This document shows positions 15,146-23,871 of a stretch of DNA of 52,209 nt, piece after piece. The stretch comes from Candidatus Woesearchaeota archaeon (GTDB lineage Archaea > Nanobdellota > Nanobdellia > Woesearchaeales > UBA11576): NCBI GenBank assembly GCA_016929255.1, contig JAFGJH010000044.1, positions 1 to 52,209 of the forward strand, written 5' to 3'. Both the position numbers and the translations under genes were made by a program. How positions within the stretch are numbered: the first letter of the stretch is position 1; each line of letters opens with the position of its first letter. The notes under the pieces were generated by a model, which was not told the origin of the DNA, did not search any database, and was given only the letters and a program-made list of their open reading frames with translations.

Positions 15146-16363
15146 ATGGTCCACAGGAAAGGACGTTATCTGTTCACATCAGAGTCCGTGTCTGAAGGGC
15201 ATCCTGACAAGGTATGCGACCAGATATCTGATGCGGTGCTTGACGCTTGTTTCAGGGAAGATCCTTTCTCAAGGGTCGCTTGCGAGACAGCTGTCAAGGA
15301 CAACAATGTTTTCATTCTGGGGGAGATAACCACAAAGGCGAAGCTTGATTTTGATTCTATCGCCAGGAATACCATCAGGAGGATAGGCTACACCCCTAAC
15401 TGCGGCTTTGACCCTGATAACTGTAGGGTTTCGGTCTTCGTGAGGGCGCAGTCTCCCGACATATCTCAGGGTGTCAGCGAGGGGGAAGGTCTTTTCAAGG
15501 AGCAGGGTGCGGGTGACCAAGGGCTTATGTTCGGCTACGCCACCAATGAGACTCCTGAGCTGATGCCTTTGCCTATAGTCCTTTCGCATAATCTCCTGCT
15601 CTCTCTGGCAAGCATCAGGAGGTCAGGCAAGATACCCTACCTCAGGCCTGATGCCAAGTCCCAGGTAACTGTTGAGTATGCGGATGGGAAGCCTTTGAGG
15701 GTAGACACAGTGGTGATATCGACGCAGCACAGACCAGGCATACCGCACTCTCGGATAAAGGATGACATGATAAAGCAGATTATCATTCCTACATGTGGCA
15801 GATGGGTCGATGATGAGACCAAGTATTATGTCAATCCGACAGGCTCTTTCGTGATAGGCGGACCTGTCGGCGATGCAGGGGTCACCGGCAGGAAGATAAT
15901 TGTGGACACCTATGGTGGGCACGGTTCCCATGGCGGCGGGGCATTCTCTGGCAAGGATCCTACCAAGGTCGACCGAAGCGCAGCTTACGCAGCGAGATAC
16001 ATCGCAAAGAACGTCGTCGCTGCCGGACTTGCTGACAAGTGTGAGGTGCAGCTCGCTTATGCGATAGGCGTTGCGCAGCCGGTATCTATATTGACGCACT
16101 GTTTCGGCACGAACAGGGTGCCTGAGGAGCGCATCGCAGAGCTCGTGGCAAAGCATTTCCCTGTCAAGCCTGCCGCGATACTGGATGAGCTGGACCTGCG
16201 CAGGCCGATATACGAGAAGACTGCTTCGTACGGCCACTTCGGCAGGGACGACCCTGACTTCACCTGGGAGCGAACAGACAAGTCAGATCTCCTCAGGAAA
16301 GAAGCAGGACTTCTTCACAAGGCAGTGCATCAGGGGATAGAAGTCCCTCTGGACGGTGAGTGA
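15146..16363 (+). CDS. metK: S-adenosylmethionine synthetase, bacterial type
   Basis: It makes S-adenosylmethionine from methionine and ATP. The 405-residue protein is the bacterial/eukaryotic type: [24 protein letters not shown] at the N-terminus, [16 protein letters not shown], then the glycine-rich [35 protein letters not shown]. Most archaea use a different, strongly diverged enzyme, so this gene probably came from bacteria, directly or in an ancestor. The length and motifs look complete. The product feeds the tRNA methyltransferase encoded at 38809 and other methylation. A strong ribosome site sets the start. Confidence 0.95.
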   Translation: MVHRKGRYLFTSESVSEGHPDKVCDQISDAVLDACFREDPFSRVACETAVKDNNVFILGEITTKAKLDFDSIARNTIRRIGYTPNCGFDPDNCRVSVFVRAQSPDISQGVSEGEGLFKEQGAGDQGLMFGYATNETPELMPLPIVLSHNLLLSLASIRRSGKIPYLRPDAKSQVTVEYADGKPLRVDTVVISTQHRPGIPHSRIKDDMIKQIIIPTCGRWVDDETKYYVNPTGSFVIGGPVGDAGVTGRKIIVDTYGGHGSHGGGAFSGKDPTKVDRSAAYAARYIAKNVVAAGLADKCEVQLAYAIGVAQPVSILTHCFGTNRVPEERIAELVAKHFPVKPAAILDELDLRRPIYEKTASYGHFGRDDPDFTWERTDKSDLLRKEAGLLHKAVHQGIEVPLDGE

Positions 16364-16471
16364 TCCCGGAATTTTTTTTTTCTTTTTCTTATGAGGCAGC
16401 GCCACTGCTTATTGCGTGCAGTCAGATAATACAAATGGATTGGCGGCTTCATCGTAATGTTCTTCGGTTAT

Positions 16472-16535
16472 TGCGCAAGCAAGGTCGTAAGAATCAGCGA
16501 TTAGCAGCCCACTTTGCCGATAGCAGCGTGGCGCT
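16472..16535. repeat. Dispersed intergenic element, copy 2
   Basis: This is the partner of the copy at 15-77. It has TGCGCAAGCA at the left and TAGCAGCGTGGCGCT at the right, 64 nt overall. Here the right end forms a perfect six-pair hairpin (GCAGCG-TGG-CGCTGC). It sits between the convergent ends of metK and the 16542 gene. The rest of this gap shows no coding sequence. Confidence 0.5.
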
Positions 16536-16541
16536 GCCAGC

Positions 16542-17144
16542 CTACTCCCCTTTCTTCGGGTGGAAAGGCTGTGCGGCGTATTCCGGCAGCCATGACTCTA
16601 GCTGGAAGTACTGTTTTGTGGCGCCGAGGAGCCTTGCGCCGTCCCGGACGAGCTCGTTCTCTACCTGCTCAATCCTGTCCTTGTATATCCTGTTGAGGTA
16701 GAAGTTCTGTATCCACCTGTTCTTGAGCACGAAGTTCTTCTCCCAATCACCTTTTGGGTCCAGCTCTATCTTCGCTGTTATGAACACTTCCACTTCCCCT
16801 TTGTTGGTGTCGACCTTTGTCCCGTCCACGACTATCTGCTCGTTCTTTAGGTTAAGGCCGTGGAAGTCGATGTCAAGGTAGAATTTGAAGAAGTCGTTTG
16901 CATATGGTTTGTCTACTCTCCACCACACCCATATCTGCCTTGCGCCGTTGCTGCTTATCCTTTCGAGATACATCTTCTCTATCCACTTGTCTCCCCTGTC
17001 TCCTGAGCTGTCTTCACAGTACCCTTCCTCTATCAGCCACTCGTGGAGCCGCTTGTAAAGGTATTCGAAGCTGAATATGTGCTTGAAGTTGAGGCTGAAC
17101 TGCCTCACGACCCACGGTTTTTTCAGTTCGTATGGTGGCGGCAT
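16542..17144 (-). CDS. Conserved-looking protein of unknown function
   Basis: A 200-residue soluble protein that I cannot assign. It is rich in tryptophan, tyrosine and lysine, has no membrane segment, and reads as mixed alpha/beta (FKHIFSFEYLYKRLHEWLIEEGY, then IWVWWRVDKPYANDFFKFYLDIDFHGL). The terminus is AAQPFHPKKGE. Normal composition, a TATA box (TTTATAAAAC) centred 29 nt before the ATG, and no plausible competing frame support a real gene. It stands alone between metK (convergent) and the thymidine kinase gene (46 nt upstream on the same strand), whose message may run into it. Confidence 0.75.
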   Translation of the reverse strand: MPPPYELKKPWVVRQFSLNFKHIFSFEYLYKRLHEWLIEEGYCEDSSGDRGDKWIEKMYLERISSNGARQIWVWWRVDKPYANDFFKFYLDIDFHGLNLKNEQIVVDGTKVDTNKGEVEVFITAKIELDPKGDWEKNFVLKNRWIQNFYLNRIYKDRIEQVENELVRDGARLLGATKQYFQLESWLPEYAAQPFHPKKGE

Positions 17145-17190
17145 ATTAATATCCTAAATAAACCGGTTTTATAAAGGTTTCGTCCTTTAT

Positions 17191-17925
17191 TCAGGACGGA
17201 TTAGAAATATTGTGCGTGACAAGCAGCACTTTATGTTTTCCGGGTACGCGATGATGCTCTTCGCATACAGGAATATAATGGCCTTTCTCGACTATTATGG
17301 TGTCTGCTTCGTATGGTGATGGGATTTGGTGTTCCACGTCATCGAATCTCTGTGATCTGGTGGCGTCATTGCCGCATGGAGCTCCGTCTTCAAGCGGGCA
17401 TGCGCACTTTGCGTAGTGTTGGTGTTTCTCTGTGGATATCGCCATTATGTCTGGGACTGTGACGTGCGACTCCCCTCTGAGAGGGAATGGCTCTCCCCTA
17501 AAGTCAAGATCAAGGCCTGCGCAGACGACCCTTACTCCGTTGTATGCTAAGTCGTCGACGACCTTTTTTATGCCTTCATCGAAGAGCTGGACTTCATCTA
17601 TTATCACGTTCAGCCGGAATCTGGCGATGACTATTCCCATTTCGCTTGCCCGGTCGTATGCCCGAGTCATGTGCGCTTCGACTTCGTGCCATAGTTCCGC
17701 AGAATTCTTCACAGGAGTGGCTGCGATGGCTATCTCTTCAAGGCTGCTGCTGCCTTCTCCTGCCATGAACCTTGAGACTATGTTCTTTGGGTCCGAGTTG
17801 TTTGCAGGAACATAGCATAGGCATCTTTCGCCCACAGAAACTGCTTTCCTGTAATCCTGTATTAGCGCCAGGGACTTCTCGCTGGCCATGCAGCCGTAGT
17901 GGAATACTATTGGTGCTTTCTTCAT
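17191..17925 (-). CDS. Thymidine kinase-like protein with altered P-loop
   Basis: Type II thymidine kinases phosphorylate thymidine with ATP in the salvage pathway. Family features over 244 residues are VIIDEVQLFDEG with the catalytic Glu, VVCAGLDLDFRGEPF, a zinc-binding loop (CACPLEDGAPCGNDATRSQR), and YIPVCEEHHRVPG at the end. The Walker A motif is unusual: residues 11-18 read GCMASEKS where GPMFSGKS/T is normal, so Glu16 replaces the key glycine. The codon is GAG, one base from GGG. This could abolish or change ATP binding, or be an assembly error. A TATA box is at about 17972-17980, with GGGGGCAGGG before the ATG. Transcription diverges from the GTPase gene at 18047. Confidence 0.82.
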   Translation of the reverse strand: MKKAPIVFHYGCMASEKSLALIQDYRKAVSVGERCLCYVPANNSDPKNIVSRFMAGEGSSSLEEIAIAATPVKNSAELWHEVEAHMTRAYDRASEMGIVIARFRLNVIIDEVQLFDEGIKKVVDDLAYNGVRVVCAGLDLDFRGEPFPLRGESHVTVPDIMAISTEKHQHYAKCACPLEDGAPCGNDATRSQRFDDVEHQIPSPYEADTIIVEKGHYIPVCEEHHRVPGKHKVLLVTHNISNPS

Positions 17926-18046
17926 ACCCTGCCCCCTGTTGATGGTCTGTTGAGACTTTTTCTGATTAACCTATATATTTTTTTTGATTTTGTTTTAAAC
18001 CAAAAAGAAAAGCATTTAAAAAGCAGGGGCGATTTCACTGGCTGTC

Positions 18047-19246
18047 ATGTTTGTGGGCATCGTGGGCAAGCCGAGCTGCGGCAAGAGCACTTTTTTCAAG
18101 GCAGCTACGCTTGCAGAGGTGGACATCGCGAATTACCCTTTCACCACCATCAAACCCAACCACGCAGTGGGTTTCGTCAGGGTTGATTGTGTTGACAGGG
18201 ATTTCGGGAAGCAGTGCAATCCGCGGGAGGGATTCTGCATCCACGGAAAGAGGTTTGTGCCTATCGACCTTATGGATGTCGCAGGCCTGGTCCCTGGAGC
18301 GCACCAGGGCCTTGGCATGGGCAACCAGTTTCTTGATGACCTGCGCCAGGCTGATGCATTGGTGCATGTCATCGACATATCTGGCAGCGTGAACGAGAAA
18401 GGCGAGCCTGTCCAGCCTCTGAGCTATGATCCTGCCAACGACGTGAAGTTCCTCGAGGAAGAGCTTGATATGTGGTATCTCAGCATAATGAAGAAGGGCT
18501 GGGAGCGCTTTGCGAGGATGGTGATGCAGGAGCGCGGAAACATCGCAAAGGCAATAGGCAAGCAGCTTTCCGGGCTTAAGGTCACTGAGGAGATGGCCGA
18601 AGAGGTCATACATAAACTCGGTTTTGACATCGCGAAGCCTGACAGGTGGTCTGAGGAAGAGCTGAAGCAGGTAGCTGTCGAGCTGAGGAAGCTGACAAAG
18701 CCCATGATAATAGCCGCGAACAAGGTGGATGTTCCCGGTGCTGAGAAGAACTATGAGCGGGTGAAGCGGATGTTCCCTGATTACCTGATCATACCCTGCT
18801 CTGCAGAGTCAGAGCTCGCATTGAGGGAGGCTGCCAAGCATAAGCTCATCGATTATGTTCCCGGAGACAGCTCATTCACTTTGATTGAGGGTGGCAGGCT
18901 CAATGATAAGCAGAAGGCTGCCCTTGATTTCATAAAGAGCAGCATACTCGACAAGTTCGGCTCGACAGGCGTACAGCCGGTGCTCGACCAGGCGGTATTC
19001 AGGCTGTTGGGGTATTTCGCTGTCTTTCCCGGAGGCGTGAACAAGCTTGAGGACCAGCACGGGAACGTGCTTCCTGACTGTTTCCTGATGCCCAAGGACA
19101 CCACTGCGCTTGACTTCGCATTCCGCATCCACACTGACATCGGCAGGGCATTCATCCGCGCCATCGATGTGAAGACTAAACGCACGGTCGGCAAGGAGCA
19201 TCCGCTGAAGCACAGGGATGTCGTCGAGATAGTCACCGGCAGGTGA
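18047..19246 (+). CDS. Obg/YchF-family GTPase with TGS domain
   Basis: A translation- or ribosome-associated P-loop NTPase of the archaeal YchF-related group. The 399-residue protein has G1 GKPSCGKST at 7-15, G2 region NYPFTTIKPN, G3 DVAGLVPGAHQG and G4 NKVD, which points to GTP. A helical insertion follows G3, and a C-terminal TGS domain ends the protein (DCFLMPKDTTALDFAFRIHTDIGRAFIRAIDVKTKRTVGKEHPLKHRDVVEIVTGR). G1 has Ser-Cys where Asn-Val is usual, which should be tolerated. A TATA box (CATTTAAAAAG, about 18014-18024) precedes the ATG by 28 nt. It ends 18 nt from the convergent gene at 19265. Confidence 0.92.
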   Translation: MFVGIVGKPSCGKSTFFKAATLAEVDIANYPFTTIKPNHAVGFVRVDCVDRDFGKQCNPREGFCIHGKRFVPIDLMDVAGLVPGAHQGLGMGNQFLDDLRQADALVHVIDISGSVNEKGEPVQPLSYDPANDVKFLEEELDMWYLSIMKKGWERFARMVMQERGNIAKAIGKQLSGLKVTEEMAEEVIHKLGFDIAKPDRWSEEELKQVAVELRKLTKPMIIAANKVDVPGAEKNYERVKRMFPDYLIIPCSAESELALREAAKHKLIDYVPGDSSFTLIEGGRLNDKQKAALDFIKSSILDKFGSTGVQPVLDQAVFRLLGYFAVFPGGVNKLEDQHGNVLPDCFLMPKDTTALDFAFRIHTDIGRAFIRAIDVKTKRTVGKEHPLKHRDVVEIVTGR

Positions 19247-19264
19247 CCGCCGTCATTCTTTCTG

Positions 19265-21481
19265 TTATCCCAGCCCTCCCCCTATTATGTTTCCCGCTAT
19301 CATGTTGAACAGCAGCATGACGCCGAGGGAAAGGATGCAGTACATTATCGTGCTCCTCTTCATGTTTATGCCTATCTCATATTCTTCTGCCAGTTTGTCG
19401 AAGCCGTTCTCTATTCCGTTCACGAGTATGGTCAGTATGTAGACTATCTGCACGACATAGAACCCTACGATGATCTGGAAGTAGAAAGTGGGCATGCCGT
19501 CGCCGAAGAGCTGTGTGAGACCGACCGCGCCTACAGCCCCCGCCTGTGATGCCGCGCTCTCGCTCTGGAGTGTCTTGAGCTGGTCTCCCAGCTTGACAAG
19601 TATGGTGGTGACCATGGAGGTTATGCCTATGACTATGCCTGATATCACAGGTGTCAGGAACTTTATCTGTGACTTCATGGATGATATCGTGTCTGCCATG
19701 AGGTCTTTGAGCCTCTCTTCGACGCTGTGCATCTCCTTGATGTACCTTGAGACGTTTATCAGCGCCTGTGCTGCGACCAGTGGGCCTTTCTTGGCGCTTT
19801 CTATCAGGACCTTCATCGAGGTCTCTATCAGGTCCGAAGGGTAATGGAGTATCGCTCCTCTTTGAGGGTCGAATATTGCCTGCTCGATGCTCATGCCGAG
19901 CTTTGTTATGTTCTGCGAGACCGAGGCGAAGAACTGCCCTGAGTATGTGTCAGGTATAGCGTTGGCCACCTTTGCGAATGCTATCTCTGCTGGGAAGCCG
20001 TCGCCGAGCCTGTTTCCGAGCTGGAAGAGCGCGGATGCGAACTCTCCCTCGAGCTTCTTTGTCTCGTCCCTTATCTTGAGCACGTTCTTTGTCCTGACAT
20101 TGTAGTATATACCTACGGAAAGGCCTACTGCGAGCGGCATGAATGAGCTCAGCAGCGCCGCGCCGAGCCCGAACGGACCTATCATTCCCAGCTCGGGTTT
20201 TGTTGATTCCCTGTATCCTATGAGGTAGAACTTGCCGTCATCGTTGACATATGTGTCTATCATTGCTATCTCGCCGCCGTTTGTTATGATTATGTCCCAG
20301 CCTGGCACGAGTATATGGATTATCAGCGGCAGGAATGCTATGAAGAGGCATATTATCGCGACTATGATGCTGACGTATATTGGGTTGATCTCGATGTCTG
20401 TCGCTCCGGCCTTTATCACGAAGTTCCTGTATTTTCTCAGTTCAGGGTTCTTTGATATGTCTATGTTGCCGTACCCTGTCGGCCTCTGCGAGAGTATCTG
20501 TTTTCCGAGGTAATAGACTGATGCGGGAAGTATTATGTTGTACAGTGTGGCGAGGTGGTACCATGCCACCCCTTCCATGAAGCTCACCACAAGCGGCAGG
20601 ATGACCAGCCCCAGTATGGGCAGGATTATCCCCAGCATGTGGAGCATGGTGATGGGTGACTTGAGGCTGTGCGCATAGTGGAGCATCTTCTCATATGTCT
20701 CCTGGAGTATCACGTCGAGCGACTTGTCGAGCATCGCCACCCTCGCGGTCTCGTCACCTTCTAGCAGGCTCCCTTCCACCAGGTGCATGGACTCTATGAA
20801 TTCCATGTTCCATTTTCTCCACGATTCAAGGTATGCGTCCAGGCTCTCTTTCACTGTGGAGTATTTCTCTGTCTCGAGATTCCATATTATCCTCTTGAAG
20901 TCCAGCGAGAGCGGGGGTGAGAGGTGCTCTGCTGCGAAGTCTATCGCCAGTTCCAGGTTGGAGGTGTGCCTCATGTACGTGACTATATAGAATATGGAGA
21001 GGACCATCTGGTTGGATGCCTTCATCCTCCAGCTGTTGGCCAGGAAGTGCGGCCAGTTGCCGAGCGGGAATATGAGTATCGCGCCTGATATGAGGAAGAA
21101 AGCTGGGAAAAAGATGCCTCCGCTGGTGAGGATGAATGACACCAGGACTCCGAGAACGATGTATGCCAGGGGGAACATCAGTGAGAATGTGTAGGTCCCT
21201 GTCGGTGTCGCGTTGAGATGGCAGACATCTATTGATTCCTGCAGGAGGGCTGCCTTCTTCTTGTCAGGGACCATCTTGAAGAGTTTCTCTGACTGGTTGC
21301 AGGCCTTTTCGTACCAGGACATGTGCTTGGGCAGGTACTCCTGCTTGAAATCAGAGTACTCCCTGGACCTGATCACGCCGATGCTCTGGAGTTCCTCGTC
21401 GCCGGGTGTCAGGTTTACCTCTAGCTGTGTCTTGTACTTGGCCAGCAGCTTCTCCATCTCTTCCTTTGTTATCTCTGGCAT
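19265..21481 (-). CDS. FlaJ/TadC-like type IV pilus or secretion membrane protein
   Basis: This is the polytopic platform of an archaeal type IV pilus, archaellum or Tad-like machine. The 738-residue protein has a soluble N-terminus of about 100 residues and two T2SF-type repeats: helices around FYIVTYMRHTSNLELAIDFAAEHLS and later FASALFQLGNRLGDGFPAEIAFAKVA. Each is followed by membrane spans (IILPILGLVILPLVVSF and FLTPVISGIVIGITSMVTTIL), with more spans at the C-terminus. No secretion ATPase or prepilin gene lies next to it in the window. The ribosome site AGAGGTAA is tandemly duplicated before the ATG. The assembly role is family knowledge; its partners must be elsewhere. Confidence 0.82.
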   Translation of the reverse strand: MPEITKEEMEKLLAKYKTQLEVNLTPGDEELQSIGVIRSREYSDFKQEYLPKHMSWYEKACNQSEKLFKMVPDKKKAALLQESIDVCHLNATPTGTYTFSLMFPLAYIVLGVLVSFILTSGGIFFPAFFLISGAILIFPLGNWPHFLANSWRMKASNQMVLSIFYIVTYMRHTSNLELAIDFAAEHLSPPLSLDFKRIIWNLETEKYSTVKESLDAYLESWRKWNMEFIESMHLVEGSLLEGDETARVAMLDKSLDVILQETYEKMLHYAHSLKSPITMLHMLGIILPILGLVILPLVVSFMEGVAWYHLATLYNIILPASVYYLGKQILSQRPTGYGNIDISKNPELRKYRNFVIKAGATDIEINPIYVSIIVAIICLFIAFLPLIIHILVPGWDIIITNGGEIAMIDTYVNDDGKFYLIGYRESTKPELGMIGPFGLGAALLSSFMPLAVGLSVGIYYNVRTKNVLKIRDETKKLEGEFASALFQLGNRLGDGFPAEIAFAKVANAIPDTYSGQFFASVSQNITKLGMSIEQAIFDPQRGAILHYPSDLIETSMKVLIESAKKGPLVAAQALINVSRYIKEMHSVEERLKDLMADTISSMKSQIKFLTPVISGIVIGITSMVTTILVKLGDQLKTLQSESAASQAGAVGAVGLTQLFGDGMPTFYFQIIVGFYVVQIVYILTILVNGIENGFDKLAEEYEIGINMKRSTIMYCILSLGVMLLFNMIAGNIIGGGLG

Positions 21482-21500
21482 TACCTCTTTTTACCTCTTT
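21482..21500 (-). promoter_or_regulatory. Tandemly duplicated ribosome binding site
   Basis: On the minus strand the unit AAAGAGGTAA occurs twice back to back before ATG 21481, so two AGAGGT sites lie 4 and 14 nt from the start codon. Only the nearer one is well placed. Confidence 0.5.
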
Positions 21501-21537
21501 TTTTTGAAAAATTTGGCAATTAAATGTTAGTTCGTGT

Positions 21538-22044
21538 TCATTCTCCCATCATGCTCCAGAACTTTTCAGCGCCGTGGAGTATTATGCAGTCCTTGTAGTA
21601 GTGCCTGTTCCGCAGCAGGTGCGTCCTGTTCATCACGCTCCTGTTCCTGAATGCTGAAAAGTCCACGCCGGCTATCCTTTCCGGCACTATGAGTATTATC
21701 TTGTTGTTCTTGATGAGCGCAGAGTGCACATTATCCTTGGCCTGCTCTATCTTCTCAAGTATCTTGGAGGAATGCGGGTTCTTGGCAGCCCACTCTGCTG
21801 CTTTGCGCGATTCTATTGTCGAGAGGTATGATAGCGCAAGCGGCTGCTTCAGGTCGAGCCTGCAGACAGAGACATTCCCTATTTTCTGTATCTTTATGGC
21901 TCCTTCCTTTGCGAGCGCGCCTACGGATGTGTGCGCGTGAGAATAAGCCACCCCCAATTTCTTTGCGATGTCTGAGACCGAGTACAGCTCAGCTGCGTCT
22001 TTAGACAGAAGTTCTATTATCCTGTACTTTAGAGTTACTGCCAT
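21538..22044 (-). CDS. Winged-helix protein with unknown C-terminal domain
   Basis: A 168-residue protein. Residues 1-65 form a winged helix of the MarR/ArsR kind (LKYRIIELLSKDAAELYSVSDIAKKLGVAYSHAHTSVGALAKEGAIKIQKIGNVSVCRLD). The rest (KIILIVPERIAGVDFSAFRN to YKDCIILHGAEKFWSMMGE) recalls nucleotidyltransferase-like tails seen on archaeal winged-helix proteins, but I see no catalytic motif. The ATG at 22044 is preferred to the in-frame TTG at 22053. It lies 56 nt upstream of the FlaJ-like gene on the same strand and may control it. A set of TATCTA sites lies about 100-190 nt upstream. Confidence 0.7.
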   Translation of the reverse strand: MAVTLKYRIIELLSKDAAELYSVSDIAKKLGVAYSHAHTSVGALAKEGAIKIQKIGNVSVCRLDLKQPLALSYLSTIESRKAAEWAAKNPHSSKILEKIEQAKDNVHSALIKNNKIILIVPERIAGVDFSAFRNRSVMNRTHLLRNRHYYKDCIILHGAEKFWSMMGE

Positions 22045-22078
22045 ACCGATCAATGTAATTAAATGATTGGGGGTGTAT

Positions 22079-22095
22079 GCGCCCTTGCCGGGCGC
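22079..22095. terminator. GC-rich hairpin upstream of the winged-helix gene
   Basis: GCGCCC-TTGCC-GGGCGC forms a six-pair stem with a five-base loop. It lies between the 3' end of the coiled-coil gene (22286) and the start of the winged-helix gene (22044). It may end the upstream message or mark the downstream promoter region. It is not followed by a long T run on either strand. Confidence 0.35.
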
Positions 22096-22150
22096 GTGGT
22101 ATGTAGGGGGTTAAACCGTTCAGGAGGTAAAGCCTGCTTGTTTAAATAGT

Positions 22151-22231
22151 TATCTATTCTAAAGATGTATTTATCTAAAAAATAATAATAAAAATCTTTA
22201 TTATTCTATATTTCTATCTAAATAATAGATA
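22151..22231. promoter_or_regulatory. Cluster of TATCTA sites with palindromes
   Basis: TATCTA starts at 22151, 22172 and 22215, and its inverse TAGATA at 22226. The spacings of 21 and 43 bp are close to two and four helical turns. The last pair makes a TATCTA-N5-TAGATA palindrome. A nine-pair AT hairpin (AATAATAAA/TTTATTATT, 22184-22205) lies between. The 241-bp gap around them holds no gene that I can see. Confidence 0.4.
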
Positions 22232-22285
22232 TATTTAATTTTTGTGGTTCTTGGCCAAGAGACTATATAGGTGAAGAAAAAAGGT

Positions 22286-23758
22286 TTATTGGCCCTTGAG
22301 CTCTTTTTCAAGCCTTTGCAGCCTGCTGTCCACATATCCCAACTGTCCTTTCTCGCTCAGGAAATGAAGCGCTGCATCGTTCTCCCTGACCTGCTTGGCC
22401 ACAGACTCGGCCGTTTTCTGAAGCTTTATGGAGATATCTTCAGGCACCTTGCCGTCTCTCTGGGGTATGCCTGTCACACAGAAGTATGCCAACGTGATGC
22501 CGCTGTCGTTCGTGATCGGCAATATTGAGTATTCGCCTGAAGAAGGGTCTCTTCCGCCATGTCTTTCATGCGGATTCCTTGAGATAGCTCTCCTTAGGAT
22601 TGCCATGGCGTGCGCATTATCTTTCGCAGAGATGTAGTCTGTCCTGTTTTCAGGGGCGATTTTTTCAAGGTAGGGTTTTGAGAGGATTATTACTGCATCC
22701 TCAAGTCCGTACTCTGTCTGTATGTTTCTCACCCTTGCAGCCAGTCCTTTTATATCCTGGTTTGCGGCTTGCTCCAGCCTGGCTGCGTATCCCTGCACAA
22801 GATTATAGAAACTCCTGAATCCTGATAGTGTCATCATAAGTTCTCCACGGCCTTTCTCAAGCGCTTTCTTCAGTTCTGCGATCTTGATTTCCCTCTCCCG
22901 GAGGTCTAGCTCTTTCCTCCTGACCGTTTCGTACGCCTGCGAGTTCTCAGTATTGAGCCTTCTTGCCTCTTCCAGCTGTGCTCTTATCTCTGCAGACCCG
23001 GCCATTATGCCTTTGATCTCATCTTCTTTCGCGTATAATGCACTTAACTTTTCGTCTGCCTCTTTTCCTGCCTTTTCTATCTTCTTGTAGATGTCTCCGC
23101 CCAGGACCTGGTCCTGCAGTATCCTCATTATCAGGTTGAATGCCCTGTCTTCAGGCATGCCGCTGTTGACGGCATCCCTGAAAAGTAAGCTTCTTCGTGC
23201 TGCGTCAGCAGTCGAGGAGTTTTTCTTGGCTTCCTGTGCGACTCTCTGATAGAAGTCTGCAGGGTCTCTTTGAGGAAGGGATATTGAAGGCATGCCGAGA
23301 AGGGTCTTTTGCTGTTCCTCTTCTTTTTCTCTGAGCTCGGCTATTGTCCTCTCAAGTCCTCCTATCTTCTCTTGTGCCATGCGCATCTGCTCCTGGTACA
23401 TCTCTGATGCAGCCTGGAGCGCCTCTTGGTGCTGGTCATCGTTCCTTCTTGCCTCTTCCCTGAGTCCTGCTATCACTCTGTCCCTTTCGTCCAGAGCTAC
23501 GCGCATGGCTGTAAGGTTCACGAATGGGTCGTCTATCCTTGCGCCGTGTTCGGCCTCGCTGCCAATGCCTGGAGAAGTGTGCGGCGAAAAGTCATCAGGG
23601 ACAGGAACATAGTCTGCTTGCGCAGGTTGCGCTTTTTCCTGTGATGTTCCGGTTTGCGGCTGGTGCTTTGGAGATACTGCTGGCATCTGCAGGGTTACCA
23701 CTTTGCCATCCCTTCGGAGACCCCTTTCAGGGTCTTTTTTAGAATCATCAGCTGTCAT
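22286..23758 (-). CDS. Coiled-coil protein with GAF-like C-terminal domain
   Basis: A 490-residue soluble protein that I do not recognise. Residues 1-80 are disordered and rich in Pro, Gln and Asp. Long charged coiled coils follow (about 85-155 and 235-320). Residues about 345-465 have the alternating pattern of a GAF domain (GLEDAVIILSKPYLEKI, then EYSILPITNDSGITLAYFCVTG, then helices ending TAESVAKQV). A last short coil ends LQRLEKELKGQ. It could be a cytosolic scaffold or sensor. A TATA box (AATATATAAACC) lies about 40-50 nt before the ATG, so a short leader is likely, with GGGGGAT as a possible ribosome site. Confidence 0.75.
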   Translation of the reverse strand: MTADDSKKDPERGLRRDGKVVTLQMPAVSPKHQPQTGTSQEKAQPAQADYVPVPDDFSPHTSPGIGSEAEHGARIDDPFVNLTAMRVALDERDRVIAGLREEARRNDDQHQEALQAASEMYQEQMRMAQEKIGGLERTIAELREKEEEQQKTLLGMPSISLPQRDPADFYQRVAQEAKKNSSTADAARRSLLFRDAVNSGMPEDRAFNLIMRILQDQVLGGDIYKKIEKAGKEADEKLSALYAKEDEIKGIMAGSAEIRAQLEEARRLNTENSQAYETVRRKELDLREREIKIAELKKALEKGRGELMMTLSGFRSFYNLVQGYAARLEQAANQDIKGLAARVRNIQTEYGLEDAVIILSKPYLEKIAPENRTDYISAKDNAHAMAILRRAISRNPHERHGGRDPSSGEYSILPITNDSGITLAYFCVTGIPQRDGKVPEDISIKLQKTAESVAKQVRENDAALHFLSEKGQLGYVDSRLQRLEKELKGQ

Positions 23759-23871
23759 TTATATAGCATCCCCCGCCCTGTTTAGGAGTAAGAAGTGGTT
23801 TATATATTTTGTGCTGTTTTGCCACTCAAAAATGGTTAATGATGGTCCGGAATTCAGCGTTTATAGGGGCT

